DNA of 64,000 nucleotides from Marasmius tenuissimus. Its lineage: Eukaryota > Basidiomycota > Agaricomycetes > Agaricales > Marasmiaceae. Positions 36,216 through 48,362 of the stretch are shown piece after piece (the stretch's first letter is position 1; each line of letters opens with the position of its first letter). The position numbers were made by a program, and so were the translations under genes. Location of the stretch: contig JAQOTA010000053.1 of assembly GCA_029532415.1 (NCBI GenBank), positions 5,146,001 through 5,210,000 on the forward strand, given 5' to 3'. Under the pieces are notes generated by a model. That model was not told the origin of the DNA, did not search any database, and saw only the letters and a program-made list of their open reading frames with translations.

Positions 36216-39200
36216 ATGGCATCTCTCACCGACCAAGAGGACGCTCACCGTTTTGAAGGGATACTTGGAGACAAAGAGCAACTACGAGTATTCTTGGGAC
36301 AGAAAGACAAGGATGCGCAGGACTGGTTGGACAAACTTCAGCGGGTAACCTTGAGCAATTTTTTTGGGTTGGTCTCTGCTCACACTTTCTTTATAGCTCA
36401 TTGACAACCCCAACTTGTCTGTGACGCCTCAGTTTCGCTCCTCAGTGTTTACAATTATGGTCCGTCTCTCAAAATTGTCCGGGTTACACCCGAGGTGCTT
36501 GTCGATGGACAATGTCCACAAGGTAGGCAAGTATCCTGTCGCTGCCGGAGCATTCGGGGATGTCTGGAAAGGCATAATTGGACAATCAGAGTCAGAGGGA
36601 CAACTGGTGTGCCTGAAGGTATCAAAGGTGTATGTGAAGAGTGACTTGGATGCGCTATTCAGGGTGCGTCTTTCTCTTTGGTTTTTGTTTCTCCCACAAA
36701 TACGGATTACAGGAATACCTCCGCGAGGCTCTCGTATGGCGCCAGTTGAAACATCCGAACGTCCTACCATTTCTAGGGATCTTTTATCTGAAAGACGACC
36801 GCCAGTTTTGTCTTATTTCGCCATGGATGAAAAATGGGAACCTCTTGCAATACCTGAAAGCGACAGAGAGAGCGAATGTTGATCATACTGCACTGGTGCG
36901 TCCATCGGAAGCCTCGATGTCGACTTTGATGCTCAGTTGCTTGCTATCATAGGTACACGATGTCGCAGCGGGTCTCGCGTACCTACACGGAGAAAAGGTA
37001 GTTCATGGGGATCTGAAAGGGGTAAGTAAGCATTCTCATCGCTCGTGTCTAAGCAATTCATTCCGTTTGCGCAGTTGAATATCCTCATTACCCTGGAAGG
37101 CCGCGCCTCCATTGGTGACTTTGGGCTGTCTCGTATCGCAGACACTCTTGCTCTCCATTTGACCACGTCAACCACTCACGGTCCTGCTGGTACAGCCCGA
37201 TGGCTTGCGCGGGAGATTTTGAACGGTGATTCTGGACCTACCAAAGAAAGCGATATCTACGCTTTTGCCTGCGTTTGCTACGAGGTATTCGAATGAGTCT
37301 TCTTCACTTTACACTACTCCCTAACAACGTGCTTTGGCAATGCAGATTTATACTGCCCTGCCGCCGTTCCACGAGCTTACCAATGACGCGGCTGTGATTT
37401 TCCACGTTGTTGTAAGCGAGAAATATCCTATGAGGCCCGCAGGGATCCCTGAGCTCGACGATGGAACGTGGCACATTATGGAAGCATGCTGGAACGCGAA
37501 TCCAGCTTTTCGACCCAAAGCAATCGAAGTCCTGCAACGTATTGTAACGGAAACTTCGATAGGGCGAAGAGTGAGCTCGGTCATTAAACACGCCGATTCG
37601 AAGCCTTTGCTACAACAGCCTATCATTCACTCTCCGTCAACTGGTCCACACGGTATCACTCGGACTTGCGATGGCCGCTTGGCGGGATTCAACGCAGATA
37701 CGGAGGCCAGCGACTTTGACGAGAGAGCACATTCGTCTTCCCCGCCGGTCCAGAACTTTACATCTGTCCAACCTGTTTCAGCTCCTCTGAAGGATGCTGA
37801 GTTCATTCACCCAGACTCGAGCCCACATCAAGGACCTTCCTTGGACCAAGATTCCGTAGCGGGTGACCAAGATCGGGTCGCAGAGCAAGCCCACCAGTCG
37901 TGTACTTCCAAGAATGTAGCTTCCAATACCATCTCTTCGGAAGCGGACTTTTACCTTCTGCTTCATGAGCTTCCCGCCGACGATTGGGAACCGAGATGGC
38001 GGCCTCAGATTAGGCCCAGCTGGCGGGAACAAAGTAAACGGGCGGCGTCAGCTGGTGCGTTTTCTATTCTCTCGTACCCTTTCTCTCTTTTCTTTACCGG
38101 CGTTGTTCACGGGCCCCCTGATTTCACCAGCCTCTTCGAAGTTCAAGGTCAAGAAGGAGGGTGGTTGGCTATCGAAATGGACCAGTGGCGGTCGTGACAA
38201 TAAGGAAATCAGCCACAATGACGAACAGGGAGAGTTGACAAGGTTGATAGGTACGCTTCACTACCACCTCCTCCTCATTGCTCCATTCACATGTAGACTA
38301 TTTTTTTTCGTCCGTGACATACACAGGCTTCCTCACAGCAACAGCCTCTCAGGACTGGGCTCTTATCCTAGATGTCTGTGAGCGTGCATCGACCAGCGAA
38401 GCCAACGCCAAAGCGGCAATACTGGCGTTACGCAGACATTTCAAGTACGGTCAGCCCCAGGCTCAGCTCAGTGCTGCTAGGGTGAGTGATCCTCCTCTTA
38501 TTATAATATATCAACTCTTTAACTCTGAACAGCTGTGGGCAATTATGCTTCAAAACTCGTCGGATACGTTCATAAGCCAATCGACGTCTCGTAAATTCCT
38601 AGAAACACTGGAGGAGCTTTGTTCCTCAAGTGCGATGAACCTCATAGTGAAGGAACGCGTGCTGGACGCTCTGGCGGCTGCTGCGTATGCTGGCAGATTT
38701 GGTGGGTGATGTCTCTGCTTCCACTTACCTTCATATGCATAGTTTTGTCTATTCGCAACGTAACGCTGATTGCTTTTCTATCGGTGCTGTAGAGAAAGAC
38801 ACTGAATTCTGCCACCTTTGGAAGAAAGTCAAGCCAGATGACAAGCCGGAGGAGGTATGTTTTTATCTGCATTTCTCTGTTCGCCCTTCCTGAACGCGAG
38901 TTGCGGCGACCAAAAGGGTGTGCCATTTAACATGGACGACGCGATTTTCAGTCCTTCGGTTCTTGAGGGTGGCGATCAACGGTCCCACGCTCAGCCTCAG
39001 TTGTACCAACAGCCGCAATCACATCTCAACTTTCGTCACCATGCCGGCGAACAGCATCAGTACGGTCATGATCACGAACCAAAGATGAGGGCGGACACGG
39101 GCAACCAAGAGTGTTTGGCGGATGAGGACAACGGACGAGATGCTTCCTGGCAACTCATGAAACGCCACCACCTTCGGCGCTTGTTCAACGAGTGTATGAT

Positions 39201-39831
39201 GGGTAAGAGTCACGCATCGGTTCTGAGTCAGGCGCTGGCACGTACGACTACGGAGAACTTCTTTGATATGGAAGGACGGAGTGATAGAATCATCAGGGAA
39301 TTCCGGATGAAATGCATGGCGTGTCAAGAGCTGATTGCTGCACAAATTCCTTGGGCTAGTGCTGGTTCTGAGAGGAGCCGAAGGGAAGTCAATGCCAAAC
39401 ACGAAGCGGAAGGGAATCCTTTTACCGGAGAGGAGCAGGGAAAGACGACCGAAGAGAGGCTACTGGAGGATCTATTAGCCACAAACGAAGAGTTGTTGGC
39501 TGCGCTTAGGCGGTACAAAGATCTTGAGAGGGCCGCAAAAGAAAGTCAGGCTCTGAAGAGTGGGATGAATTTTTGGAGGAAGAGGGGAATAGTGAGCTTT
39601 TCCCTGTTTTTTTTTTTTTTTGTTTGCAAAAAGATCCTTACTAACCTTTCTCGCTCTGCTCAAGCGACGGAAATAAGCAACAGCTCCACCATGAGCAACA
39701 GTCCGGTCCTATTCTCTCCAGGAAAGCCAGTACCACAACAGCTCCCCGCACTGGCTCGCACGGACCTAGGAGCCTTGATGTCACTGTCGCTAATACTACG
39801 TGAGGGACGCCGTGGAAGGTGGAACAGGTGA
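36216..39831 (+). CDS. K5: kinase-VHS-GAT fusion, short linker
   Basis: The N-terminal module (ASLTDQEDAHRFEGILGD, AQDWLDKLQR) is followed by a kinase with AAGAFGDVWKG (one Gly-loop Gly changed to Ala), VCLKVSKVYV, HGDLKG, IGDFGLSRI and ARE in place of APE (RWLAREILNG). The linker has PADDWEPRWRPQIRPSWREQ. A GTGCGT...CACCAG intron joins ASA in frame to ASSKFKVKKEGGWLSKW. VHS follows (DWALILDVCERASTSEANAK, LWAIMLQNSSDTFI, LWKKVKPDDKPEE). The Arg/Asp-rich segment seen in V and K4 is nearly absent. A GAT-like domain starts LRRLFNECMMGKSHASVLSQ and includes ELIAAQIPWASAGSERSRRE. The 3' end is uncertain: a poly-T run at about 39608 lies in the last intron, and alternative frames end at 39831 or slightly upstream. 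The protein is about 900-1,000 aa. Confidence 0.7.
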
Positions 39832-40547
39832 CGCACTGTGGGAAGAGACGGATGGCACCTAAGTTCAGTCGTTCTCGGCCAGAAACCGGAATCTGGGATC
39901 TGGGTGCCGTGGAAATTGAACAAAAAGATAAAGACATGGCTGTCTACTGCCACCACTGTCCAATACCTTGTACGACCCGGACATGAACTTGCCTCCGCGA
40001 TATCTCACTTTCCCGCCGTACTATGATTCCATGCCAGCCCCGGAGTCTGAGCTTATACCCAGGTAGCATTCTTAGATATGTAGATCGGATGCTTAAGACT
40101 GCGAAAAGACTCCAGCTCAAATACAATCGGTTCACTCAAAGTATTTCTACTCAACGATGGCAAAGTTAGATTTCACTTTCGTAGATACTTAATCGTCTAC
40201 TTAGCGAACGGCCCCGGGTCCTGGGAATATTTCTCCGTATGTGGAAAGTTGAGAACTTGCAAGTCATACGCGTCTCTGATTCTGATTCCTGAAGCTATGC
40301 TAAGTGCTTGCCATCGTCATTGACCGATAATCACCGGTCTATCTGAAGCTAACCAATTTGAGCCAGCTACCAACACGCTGTCAAATTGCGATGCTGTGCC
40401 CAAGTGGAGCTATACAGCATCTTTAGCTGTTAAGGTCCAGTGCACCATAGTGCTCCCGGATTGGTCGTGTGCTGCTCGTTCTCTTTCTCTTTCTCTTCTC
40501 CTCTCAAGACCAGCGATCACCGTCAGTCGCAGTCCTACGCCGAGCGG
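39832..40547. other. K5 3' flank and K6 promoter
   Basis: The left half is the array-specific 3' flank shared with K3 and K4. The right half, with a TTCTCTTTCTCTTTCTC pyrimidine tract at about 40480, precedes the K6 start and is probably its promoter and leader. Confidence 0.45.
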
Positions 40548-42626
40548 ATGGACGCCAACCAAGAATTGACTCGACTGGAAGAAATATTTAACGACAAAGA
40601 ACGACTAGCTTCATTTTTAGGCAAAAAAGGAGATGAAGCCCAGCATTGGTTGGATCGGTTGCAACTGGTGCGTCGAAATGGCTCCGTACCGCTCCGGAAT
40701 ACCTTCTAATTCTTTATCACAGCTGGTTGATGACCCAAATACGAGTCTGACACCTCAACTGCGCTCCTCGATGTGTAAAGCGATGATTCGTCTGTCTAAA
40801 ATGTCTGGTCTGCATCCGAAGTGCCTGTCGATTCAGAACGTCCGCAAGTTGGGCCAGTATCCAATCGCTGCTGGGGGATTCGGGGATGTTTGGAAGGGCA
40901 TCGTCGGAGAATCCGATGAGCAAGTTGTATGTTTGAAGGTGGTCAAGGTCTATCTGACGAGCGATGTACAGGCACTGTTCAGGGTGAGGATCATTACTTA
41001 TTCGAGCGTTCACAGTATCAATGATGAACAGGAATACCTACGGGAAGCGATTGTATGGCGTCAACTGAAGCATCCCAACCTTCTTCCGTTCCTTGGGATA
41101 TATTATCTGGAGAACGAGAGTCAGTTTTGTTTGGTCTCTCCCTGGATGGAGAATGGCAATCTCGTACAATACCTGAGGGCTACTCGGAAGGAGGACGTCG
41201 ATCATCTTGCATTGGTTCGTATTCAACCTGTTTCGCTCTCTCCAACTTTCCTTACCCCTTTCGTCAGGTCTATGATGTCGCGACAGGCCTTGCATATCTG
41301 CACAGCAGAAAAGTGGTTCACGGGGACTTAAAAGGGGTTGGTAATATTCACTATCGTCGTGACCGCGTCTGAGGTCTCACCCCCAACATCGTATTGCGCA
41401 GGTCAACATTCTAATCACTCCTGATGGACGCGCTTGCATTGGAGACTTTGGGCTGTCTTGTATAGCGGATACCCATGGTCTCAGGCTGACTACGTCAACC
41501 TCTCGTCCCGCTGGAACAGGAAGATGGCTGTCGCCAGAAATATTGAACGGAACGTCCATCGGACCCTCGAAGCCAAGTGATGTTTATGCATTCGGTTGTG
41601 TCTGTTATGAGGTATGCCCCTCTCTCCTCTCTTCCCCCTTCCTTCGATAGATCGCTGTGGTCTCATCCCGTTTTAGATCTTCACATCTCTCCAGCCGTTT
41701 CACGAGCTTCTGAACGAAATGGCCGTTGCCATCCAAGTGATTGTTTATGACAGACGTCCCGAGAGACCAGAAGGTGTTGCCGAGCTCACCGACGATATAT
41801 GGAGTATCATGCAGTCGTGTTGGCACGGCGATAAGAGCGCTCGACCTAATGCGGACACGTTAGTTGATGAGGTCAAGGAAATCATCTCGGGAGAACAGAG
41901 GAATGATCTTACCGCAGCACGGAACTGGAGCGACTCGATGTTCTCGCGAATCTGGGACAACGTTGGGCTGTCGCCTTTGTCCGTTGAAGGCGGTGATTTG
42001 GGTACTGGTCATGGGGACGGAGCCTTCATTGATGCATCGAGCTTTTCGAATGCACGCCACAACGCCTACAACGAAAGCCACCCTGGACACTTTTTCGGCG
42101 GTACGGACTCGGAACAATCAATGGTCGCCGCCGATGGTAGGGCAGAACCAGATGTGTTGGCGAGGTATGCCGAATTATTGAAGAGCTAGAGCGTCTTCAT
42201 CTGAAAAATATTCAGGCCCAATCTGGCGATCAATTATGAGGTGCAGGACGACGGAGATGAGGTTCAAGAGGAAGGTAGCTCAGACTCGAGCTCATCAAGA
42301 GGTATCACGCCCATGTTTGAGGGTGAAGCTCGAGGTCGAAGTCTTTCGAGTAGCCTAGAGCATGTTTCGGTCACCGCCGATGATAGTGCGACGAAGGTGA
42401 GTTATCCCTCCATCGTTCTCTCGTGTCAACTCAGGCCGATAAGCTTCGCTTTCAGACCGAGAAAGATTCAGAATGGGCGAGACACAGAGGGAGGTTGAAG
42501 ATATACCAACATTCGCGAAGCCCGTCACCGGCTCCTATTTCCTCTCCAATGGATCTTCCGCATGGGCAGGGATTTGCGCGTGGTTTTAAGCAACCCACCA
42601 TCCGGCATGATGACTCTGTTAGTTGA
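40548..42626 (+). CDS. K6: TKL-like kinase without a fusion partner
   Basis: The start at 40548 (MDANQELTRLEEIFNDKERL) gives the family N-terminal module (AQHWLDRLQL). The kinase domain has AAGGFGDVWKG, VCLKVVKVYL, HPNLLPFLGIYYL, HGDLKG, IGDFGLSCI and a near-normal SPE (RWLSPEILNG). After the kinase comes the tail motif WSDSMFSRIWDNVGLSP, as in K2 and K7. Splicing the intron at about 42165-42216 joins LAR in frame to PNLAINYEVQDDGDEVQEEG, and another at about 42397-42441 joins to ADKLRFQTEKDSEWARHRG. The product ends at 42626. The C-terminus is Ser-rich and disordered, with no VHS, GAT or coiled coil. It is about 570 aa and represents the plain form of this kinase family. Its substrates are unknown. 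Confidence 0.75.
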
Positions 42627-43636
42627 CGCTCGATCAGTCAGTCACCGCATCGGTTTGGGGTGCAGTACTTGCGGAACGTACACCGATTCTTCGCAACTCG
42701 GACTCCGCGCATTTATGCTCTTGTTTGACTTCAAGTATAGCGATATTACCATTTTAGCCAGCGTACTTACTTTTACTTAATCGAGGAACTTGTGGCTTCT
42801 TCAGCTTCTTCCTTGTTATCCTAGCGCGGGTATCTTCGCCGCAGGAGACTGGAACTAGGCTTCAGTTAAAGAAAGAACAACACAACCATAGGAAAGTTTT
42901 CAAACTCCTAAAAGTATTTGTCCGTGCTCCGTGCATTCGGTCATAGGTATTCAGGCATCTGGTCAACGATTCCTGGCCATGAGGGGCGCCTTGGGATGCT
43001 CGCAGTTGTTTACGATTTTGTGAATCTTGTCGCCTAGGGGTGACGCTGACGATGCAGGCGGGCCGGCCGGATATATTCCCCGAGTCTTTTTATTCACTCT
43101 CGATGGGAATCGATATTGCCATCGACCCTCTTGCAATATACAGAACTTGGGTGAGTCAGCGGGCCTCGCGTAAATACTCCTCGGCCTCATCGACCGAGGC
43201 AGCATTGGGGCCGTATCGTTGCACGTTCATTTAGGCGCAGCACATACGGGTTTTCTTATTCAAACCTATGTACACGGTGCCCCCACAATTTAGTTGGACA
43301 AGGAGCTCAACGAGGAGAAAATTGAGTTTGATACTAAATGATCACTGGTCCGTTTTCGCGCAAGACGTTCGACGGCATGAGATCGCCCCGATATCATCGA
43401 ACCTGGACTTGACTGGGACGTAACAACGCTTGCAAGCGGTTATACTCTTGACTGCGAATGTTTGATGTCAAGAACAAGCTGACTCTGGAGATGCCGATGT
43501 TGGAGTGACACGTACTCCTCTCGGATGAACTACATAGGAGACATGTGGACAACGCGAGCCGGGCTCGAGGTGATCCATGAGTATATAAGAGCGGTGATTG
43601 GGGTATGTGGAACTACACACCTCGCCTTTGATCATC
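42627..43636. other. Intergenic kilobase, no supported gene
   Basis: A minus-strand frame starting MNVQRYGPNAASVDEAEEYL at about 43232 reads like protein for 24 codons and then stops. It may be the first exon of a very small gene, but no further exon could be confirmed. Confidence 0.35.
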
Positions 43637-44921
43637 ATGGAATCCCGCGTCTTCATCTATTCTCACCCACGGACTGGATCCAACTTACTGGCCAAATTGC
43701 TGGGGTCTCATCCTTCGTTGTCTGTGAAACAGGTGAAGCTATGTCTCGTGAAGAATTACGCGCATCGAACTGACTTCTTCGTTCGATAGTATCCACTTTT
43801 GGTGAGGGTCCAAGTCGCGCAGTGATTCCATGCAATGTGAGGAGTAACAGCATATGCGATAGGACGCGATCCAAATGGGACCGGAAAGTCAATTCGTGAG
43901 GAGAGCCCCGCCACTATCGGAGCAGATCAAGGCGCACCCAATACCACATTCTGATAGTGAGTCATGGGGTAACTCCTCAGTGTACGGAAGGCCCCTGACG
44001 AGTGTTGTTCGTTTGTAAAGAAACTCTGCAGAACGGACTCGATGATATGGAGACTTGGATGAGAGAGGCAGAAGATGAGGTAAGTATCCACGTACTTGAC
44101 ACGGCGCAAAGCGTTATTCATCGAGTTGCAGAGAAAGATAAGCGTGATCAAGGAACATGGATACCATACGATGTTCGCGAACACCGTTAACGCCCACCTT
44201 GAGGTTCCACGCAAGGACTTGCCGATACCGAAGATGGTGGACCGCTTTCTGGATGTAGCTGAAGACAAAAGACCAAGTAGTCAAGCAGAGGCCGAAGCAC
44301 TTCCATCACTCCCAATTCCAAACCCCACATTCATCCCCGATCGCCTATTTGTAGCACTTAGGCCTGTGCTAATCATACGCCACCCAGCCAAAGCTATCCC
44401 GTCGTTCCTGCGTGCATCTGCCGATCTCGGGGTGACAATATTCGGCGAGAACTCAGAGGCGACGACGCAATTCAAATGGCTCCGGATGGTTTACGATTGC
44501 TACAAGGCTCTGTACGACTCGCAGGGATCGAATAGCGTGTTCCCCGTCGTTATCGACGGCGATAAGCTCATAAACGAGACCGAAGATCAGATGAGCAAGC
44601 TATGCAATATTATTGGTGTCGATGCATCGCAAATTCGATACTCTTGGAATGCGGTGGAGAAATTCGACAATAAGTTGGAGGAGAATTTCACTGGAACTAT
44701 TGGGCGGTCGACGGGTGTCATTCGACAGAAGGTATTTGGTCTGTTCATTTGAGGGGATCTAGTCGCTAAGGCATTCTTTCCAGGATTATCGTCCTCCGGT
44801 GCTGGAGGAAGAATCAGTGAAATGGGCCGGAGAATGGGATGAGAAGACCGCAGAGAAGATGAAATACTTTGCCGAAAAAGCAATGGAGGACTACCAGTAT
44901 CTTCTGGATCGCAGTATTTGA
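43637..44921 (+). CDS. P-loop sulfotransferase-like protein
   Basis: This resembles the fungal P-loop NTPase/sulfotransferase-like family, often annotated as sulfotransferase. The first exon (MESRVFIYSHPRTGSNLLAK) carries the 5'-phosphosulfate-binding loop HPRTGSN. A tiny exon YPLL joins DAIQMGPESQFVRRAPPLSE, and later exons read TLQNGLDDMETWMREAEDE and KVFIELQRKISVIKEHGYHT. The largest exon has VLIIRHPAKAIPSFLRAS, which corresponds to the 3'-phosphate-binding region with its RxP...S pattern. The last exon, after an intron at about 44731-44783, reads DYRPPVLEEESVKWAGEW and stops at 44919-44921. The protein is about 330 aa. The substrate is unknown, and true sulfotransferase activity is not shown for most members of this fungal group. 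Confidence 0.75.
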
Positions 44922-45236
44922 GGATTGTAAATCGATATTGATTCTATCCAATGTAAAGACGCTTGTGTTATTATCGATTGAGGGACATGAGAGTTGAAAG
45001 GAAAGCTGATTCCGACTCCGGGGCAGGCATAACTGCCGCCATACTGCCCGGCAGTATGTGCCGCCCGTCGGCATAATTTCCCAATTTGTGTTTCTATAGG
45101 TCACGCCGTTCCGCGCTTGGACTTGAACCTCAACCACGACTCACGAGTTTCTAAACAATGGACGCGTCCAGGTATAAATTTCAACTTTCGTTGTGCCCTT
45201 TTTGTTCACCATCTTGACCTCCTACCATCAGCTGCT
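44922..45236. promoter_or_regulatory. Spacer upstream of the FunK1 gene
   Basis: About 315 bp separate the two plus-strand genes. It should hold the FunK1 promoter. No specific site was identified. Confidence 0.35.
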
Positions 45237-47841
45237 ATGCCGGACGTGCCTAAACCCTCCTCCAACACTCAACTTTACAGAAATTCGCCCCGAAAGGGAG
45301 ATTCCACACACTACAGCGCGTACACAGAAGGACATACGAATCAGATTCGAAAGACGAACATGAAGACACTGGGGGACAAACTTCCGAAATTCGACGTCTC
45401 CTACTTTCTGGAGAGTGTTGTGCCAGAAGTTCCGGAGGATAAGGTAGACGAGGTTTTCCAGCAGCTCATCAACAACGAGATAATCGTCTATTACGCGAAG
45501 ACGGAAGAGCATAGATGGCGCTGGTACGACGCAGACCCTTCGCAGATGGATGGATCGGAGAACAAGGTGTACAAGCACCTGGAGGATATCTCTGAGGCCG
45601 TCGTGGACGTTGCAAAGGAAGTCTGGAAGGTTAAAAAGAAGCAGCAGACCGTCCGGTTCACGTGTAAACCAAATCACGCATCACTGTCGGACACTCAGAA
45701 CAGCGGATTCATGACAGACGGTGACCAAGAACTCATCAATAACGACAATCCCAACGGCGGAAAGGATCTTCTCGACAGCGTGACGACGGCAGAGTTTAAG
45801 AAGAAAGCTGGGAACGAGAACTCGGACGATGTACGTTGCAGCTACTGCCTGCTCATACAATTACTCACTTTTTACCGGTCAGAACGTCGAGAAGCTCCTC
45901 GGCAACTCGACACACATGCTGTCCTCCGATCCAAGGCGCCGCTTTCGCTTCGGCATTACCATCGAAGACACTCAGATGCGATTGTGGTACTTCTCTCGAG
46001 CGTTGAACTATGTCACGCACGACTTCAACTTCATCACGGTACGTTGACTTTTCTTTCCATCGAAATTGTATCTCATTCTCCACCTAGGACCCGAAACCGT
46101 TCATCCAATTCCTAATGGCGACATCGTTCGCCACTCCAGCAGAGCTCGGCTACGACCCCACTGTGGTTCGCCTTAACGTTGATGGCGAATGGGTGTATGA
46201 CTATCGAGTGGACCACCCTGAAGACGGAACGCAGTGGTACCGCACAGTGGAGTCTTTGGACACCCATCGTGCGGCACGGCTTCCTGGTCGTGGTGTCCGC
46301 GTCTGGGTTGTCAAACCTCTCGACAGGAACCGGCAGGCCCACCCCTCTGGATCCGCAATGGACAAGAGATATGTGCTGAAGGACTACTGGCTTCCGATTG
46401 ATTCGAAGAGCGAGAAAGAAATCTCGGATGCTATTGTAGATGCGGCGGTGGTAAAGGGGAGGAATGAGGCGGATGTCAGGAAGCACCTTATGACCATTAT
46501 GCGCGATTGGGTCGTTTCGATCAATGGCAGGGACGACAACAGCGACCTCCACCTTCGTCGCAAGATGCCTCCTTCCAAATACGAAGAACACATCCTTAAG
46601 CACGACCTCAAGACACCCCCCACACAGCCCCAGATTTCCGGTAGCGTCAACTCGGTTCCCACTGGCGGACTCAACATGCCCGAAGAGAAACCACAGAATG
46701 ATGTTAGAGCGGGAGACAACCCGCCGGTCTTCAAGCCTCGTGTTCATCGCCGTTTGATTTTCAAAGAGGTCGGGCAACCATTGAACAAGATCAGGGATCA
46801 GAAGGTGCTTGCTCAGTGCTTGACTGAAGCGTTGGAAGGTACGTGTGCGTTCTCAAACCGTTTGTAGATCAAGGACTGACTCCATGGTAGGTCTAGGTGA
46901 CTTCTATCTTGCCGAGTATGTTCACCGCGATATTTCGAGCGGAAACCTCCTGCGGTGCAAACTCGATAGCGGCGGCTATGTATGCAAGATTTCTGACCTC
47001 GAGTACGCCCGCCCTCGCTTAGTGGAGAAGGCGGATTCGAAACCCCACGATTTCAAGACTGTGAGTCCCGTCACTTCTGGTCCATTATCTAGAGCTCATG
47101 GAACCACATAAGGGTACACCAGCATTCATGGCCGTGGAAGTACAATTCAACCATTATGTTTTGGCACCCCGGCAGCCCATACGAACTTCGCGACGGGCGC
47201 CAAAGCCTCAATTTTTGCACAATTACCTTCACGACGTGGAAGGATTGTGGTGGATCATGATGTACAGTCTATTCTCCACAGGCCCGGTCACCGAGGTACT
47301 TCCGTCCCCCCAAGTTTTGGAACATCGGATAGCGAAACGAGACGAACTATTTCCCGTTTCACTTACCAATGACGCTACTCGGCTATTTTTCATGACCGAC
47401 GAAGACTTCTATCGGCCATATGTGTCGGGCCTTCCGCAACCGTATCAAGCTCTCGCACACAACATGACCAAAGCTCTTGAGGAACTCATGGACCTTTACG
47501 ATTCTGCGCACCATGACATTCTCAAGCACGATTCCTTCAAAGACGTTCAGCGCACACTCCTCCCCATCTTCGAGAAAGCGAAGGGTTCTGGAATTGAAAA
47601 CGTACTTCCGTTGGAAAAGTTGTTGCACAAGCACCGGGCAGGCGGGCAACCGACAGTCACAATGCCATCAACTCCCAGCCTCAAGCGTTCTCACGCAACC
47701 GCAAGGGCTGGGGATGATGACGAGTACGTTGACGAGCCGGAGCCTGCGACGAAGAAGAAGATCATTGACAACGCTTCCACAACAAACGGTGCTTCCGGCT
47801 CCTCGAATCAACCCCGCAGGTCCACAAGTCTGGTCCAATGA
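45237..47841 (+). CDS. FunK1-type fungal protein kinase
   Basis: FunK1 kinases are a fungus-specific, often expanded group of protein kinases related to small-molecule kinases. The start MPDVPKPSSNTQLYRNSP at 45237 leads to the usual N-terminal region (GDKLPKFDVSYFLESVVPEV). Introns at about 45829-45882 and 46037-46086 lead to FRFGITIEDTQMRLWYFSRA and FIQFLMATSFATPAELGYDP, both typical. The kinase core has KRYVLKDYW (lysine), EYVHRDISSGNLL (catalytic loop), ISDLEYARP (DFG-like) and GTPAFMAVE (activation segment). The C-terminus is basic and disordered (PATKKKIID) and may include a nuclear signal. It has about five introns and about 790 aa. It is unrelated in sequence to K1-K7. Confidence 0.88.
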
Positions 47842-48362
47842 TGCACCTACATACAACGTACTTTACACCACTTTCCATTTACTCCTGCTTCGTCCTCACT
47901 TATCTGGATACTTCATATGGATTGACAACACTGTATTATGCATACTTATCAAGATGACCCAGACTTCTGTATATATTCAACTCCATGTATCATGTATCTG
48001 TATCGCATTGAACCTTAGAACCATAGAAACGTACAACCGATTTGCATTGAGTGGTTCTTGGGGAGACTTCGTATATCTAGTGCGAATGGACGGCGTCGGA
48101 GACAACCACCTCTTTGAGGCTCTGTGTGGTACTCCACGCTACCGCCGGTCTCCTACAAGCCCCGTCTCGAACCACACCGCCAGGATCGACAAGCCTCAAG
48201 TTCCGCATAATGCTACTAAAGTTTTAGCTCTGAGCTCGTCCCGTACTTACGAATCCGGTTGAGGAGAGTGCCCTTTGACACAAGGTAAATTGAACAATAT
48301 TCGTACATGTACAGACAATCCCTTTGACTCGCGACTACTCTGTATACTTCAAACTTTTGAAA
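47842..48362. other. Convergent spacer, no gene seen
   Basis: The 3' ends of the FunK1 gene and the broken SDR gene face each other here. Open frames are extensions of the neighbouring exon without family features. Confidence 0.5.
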
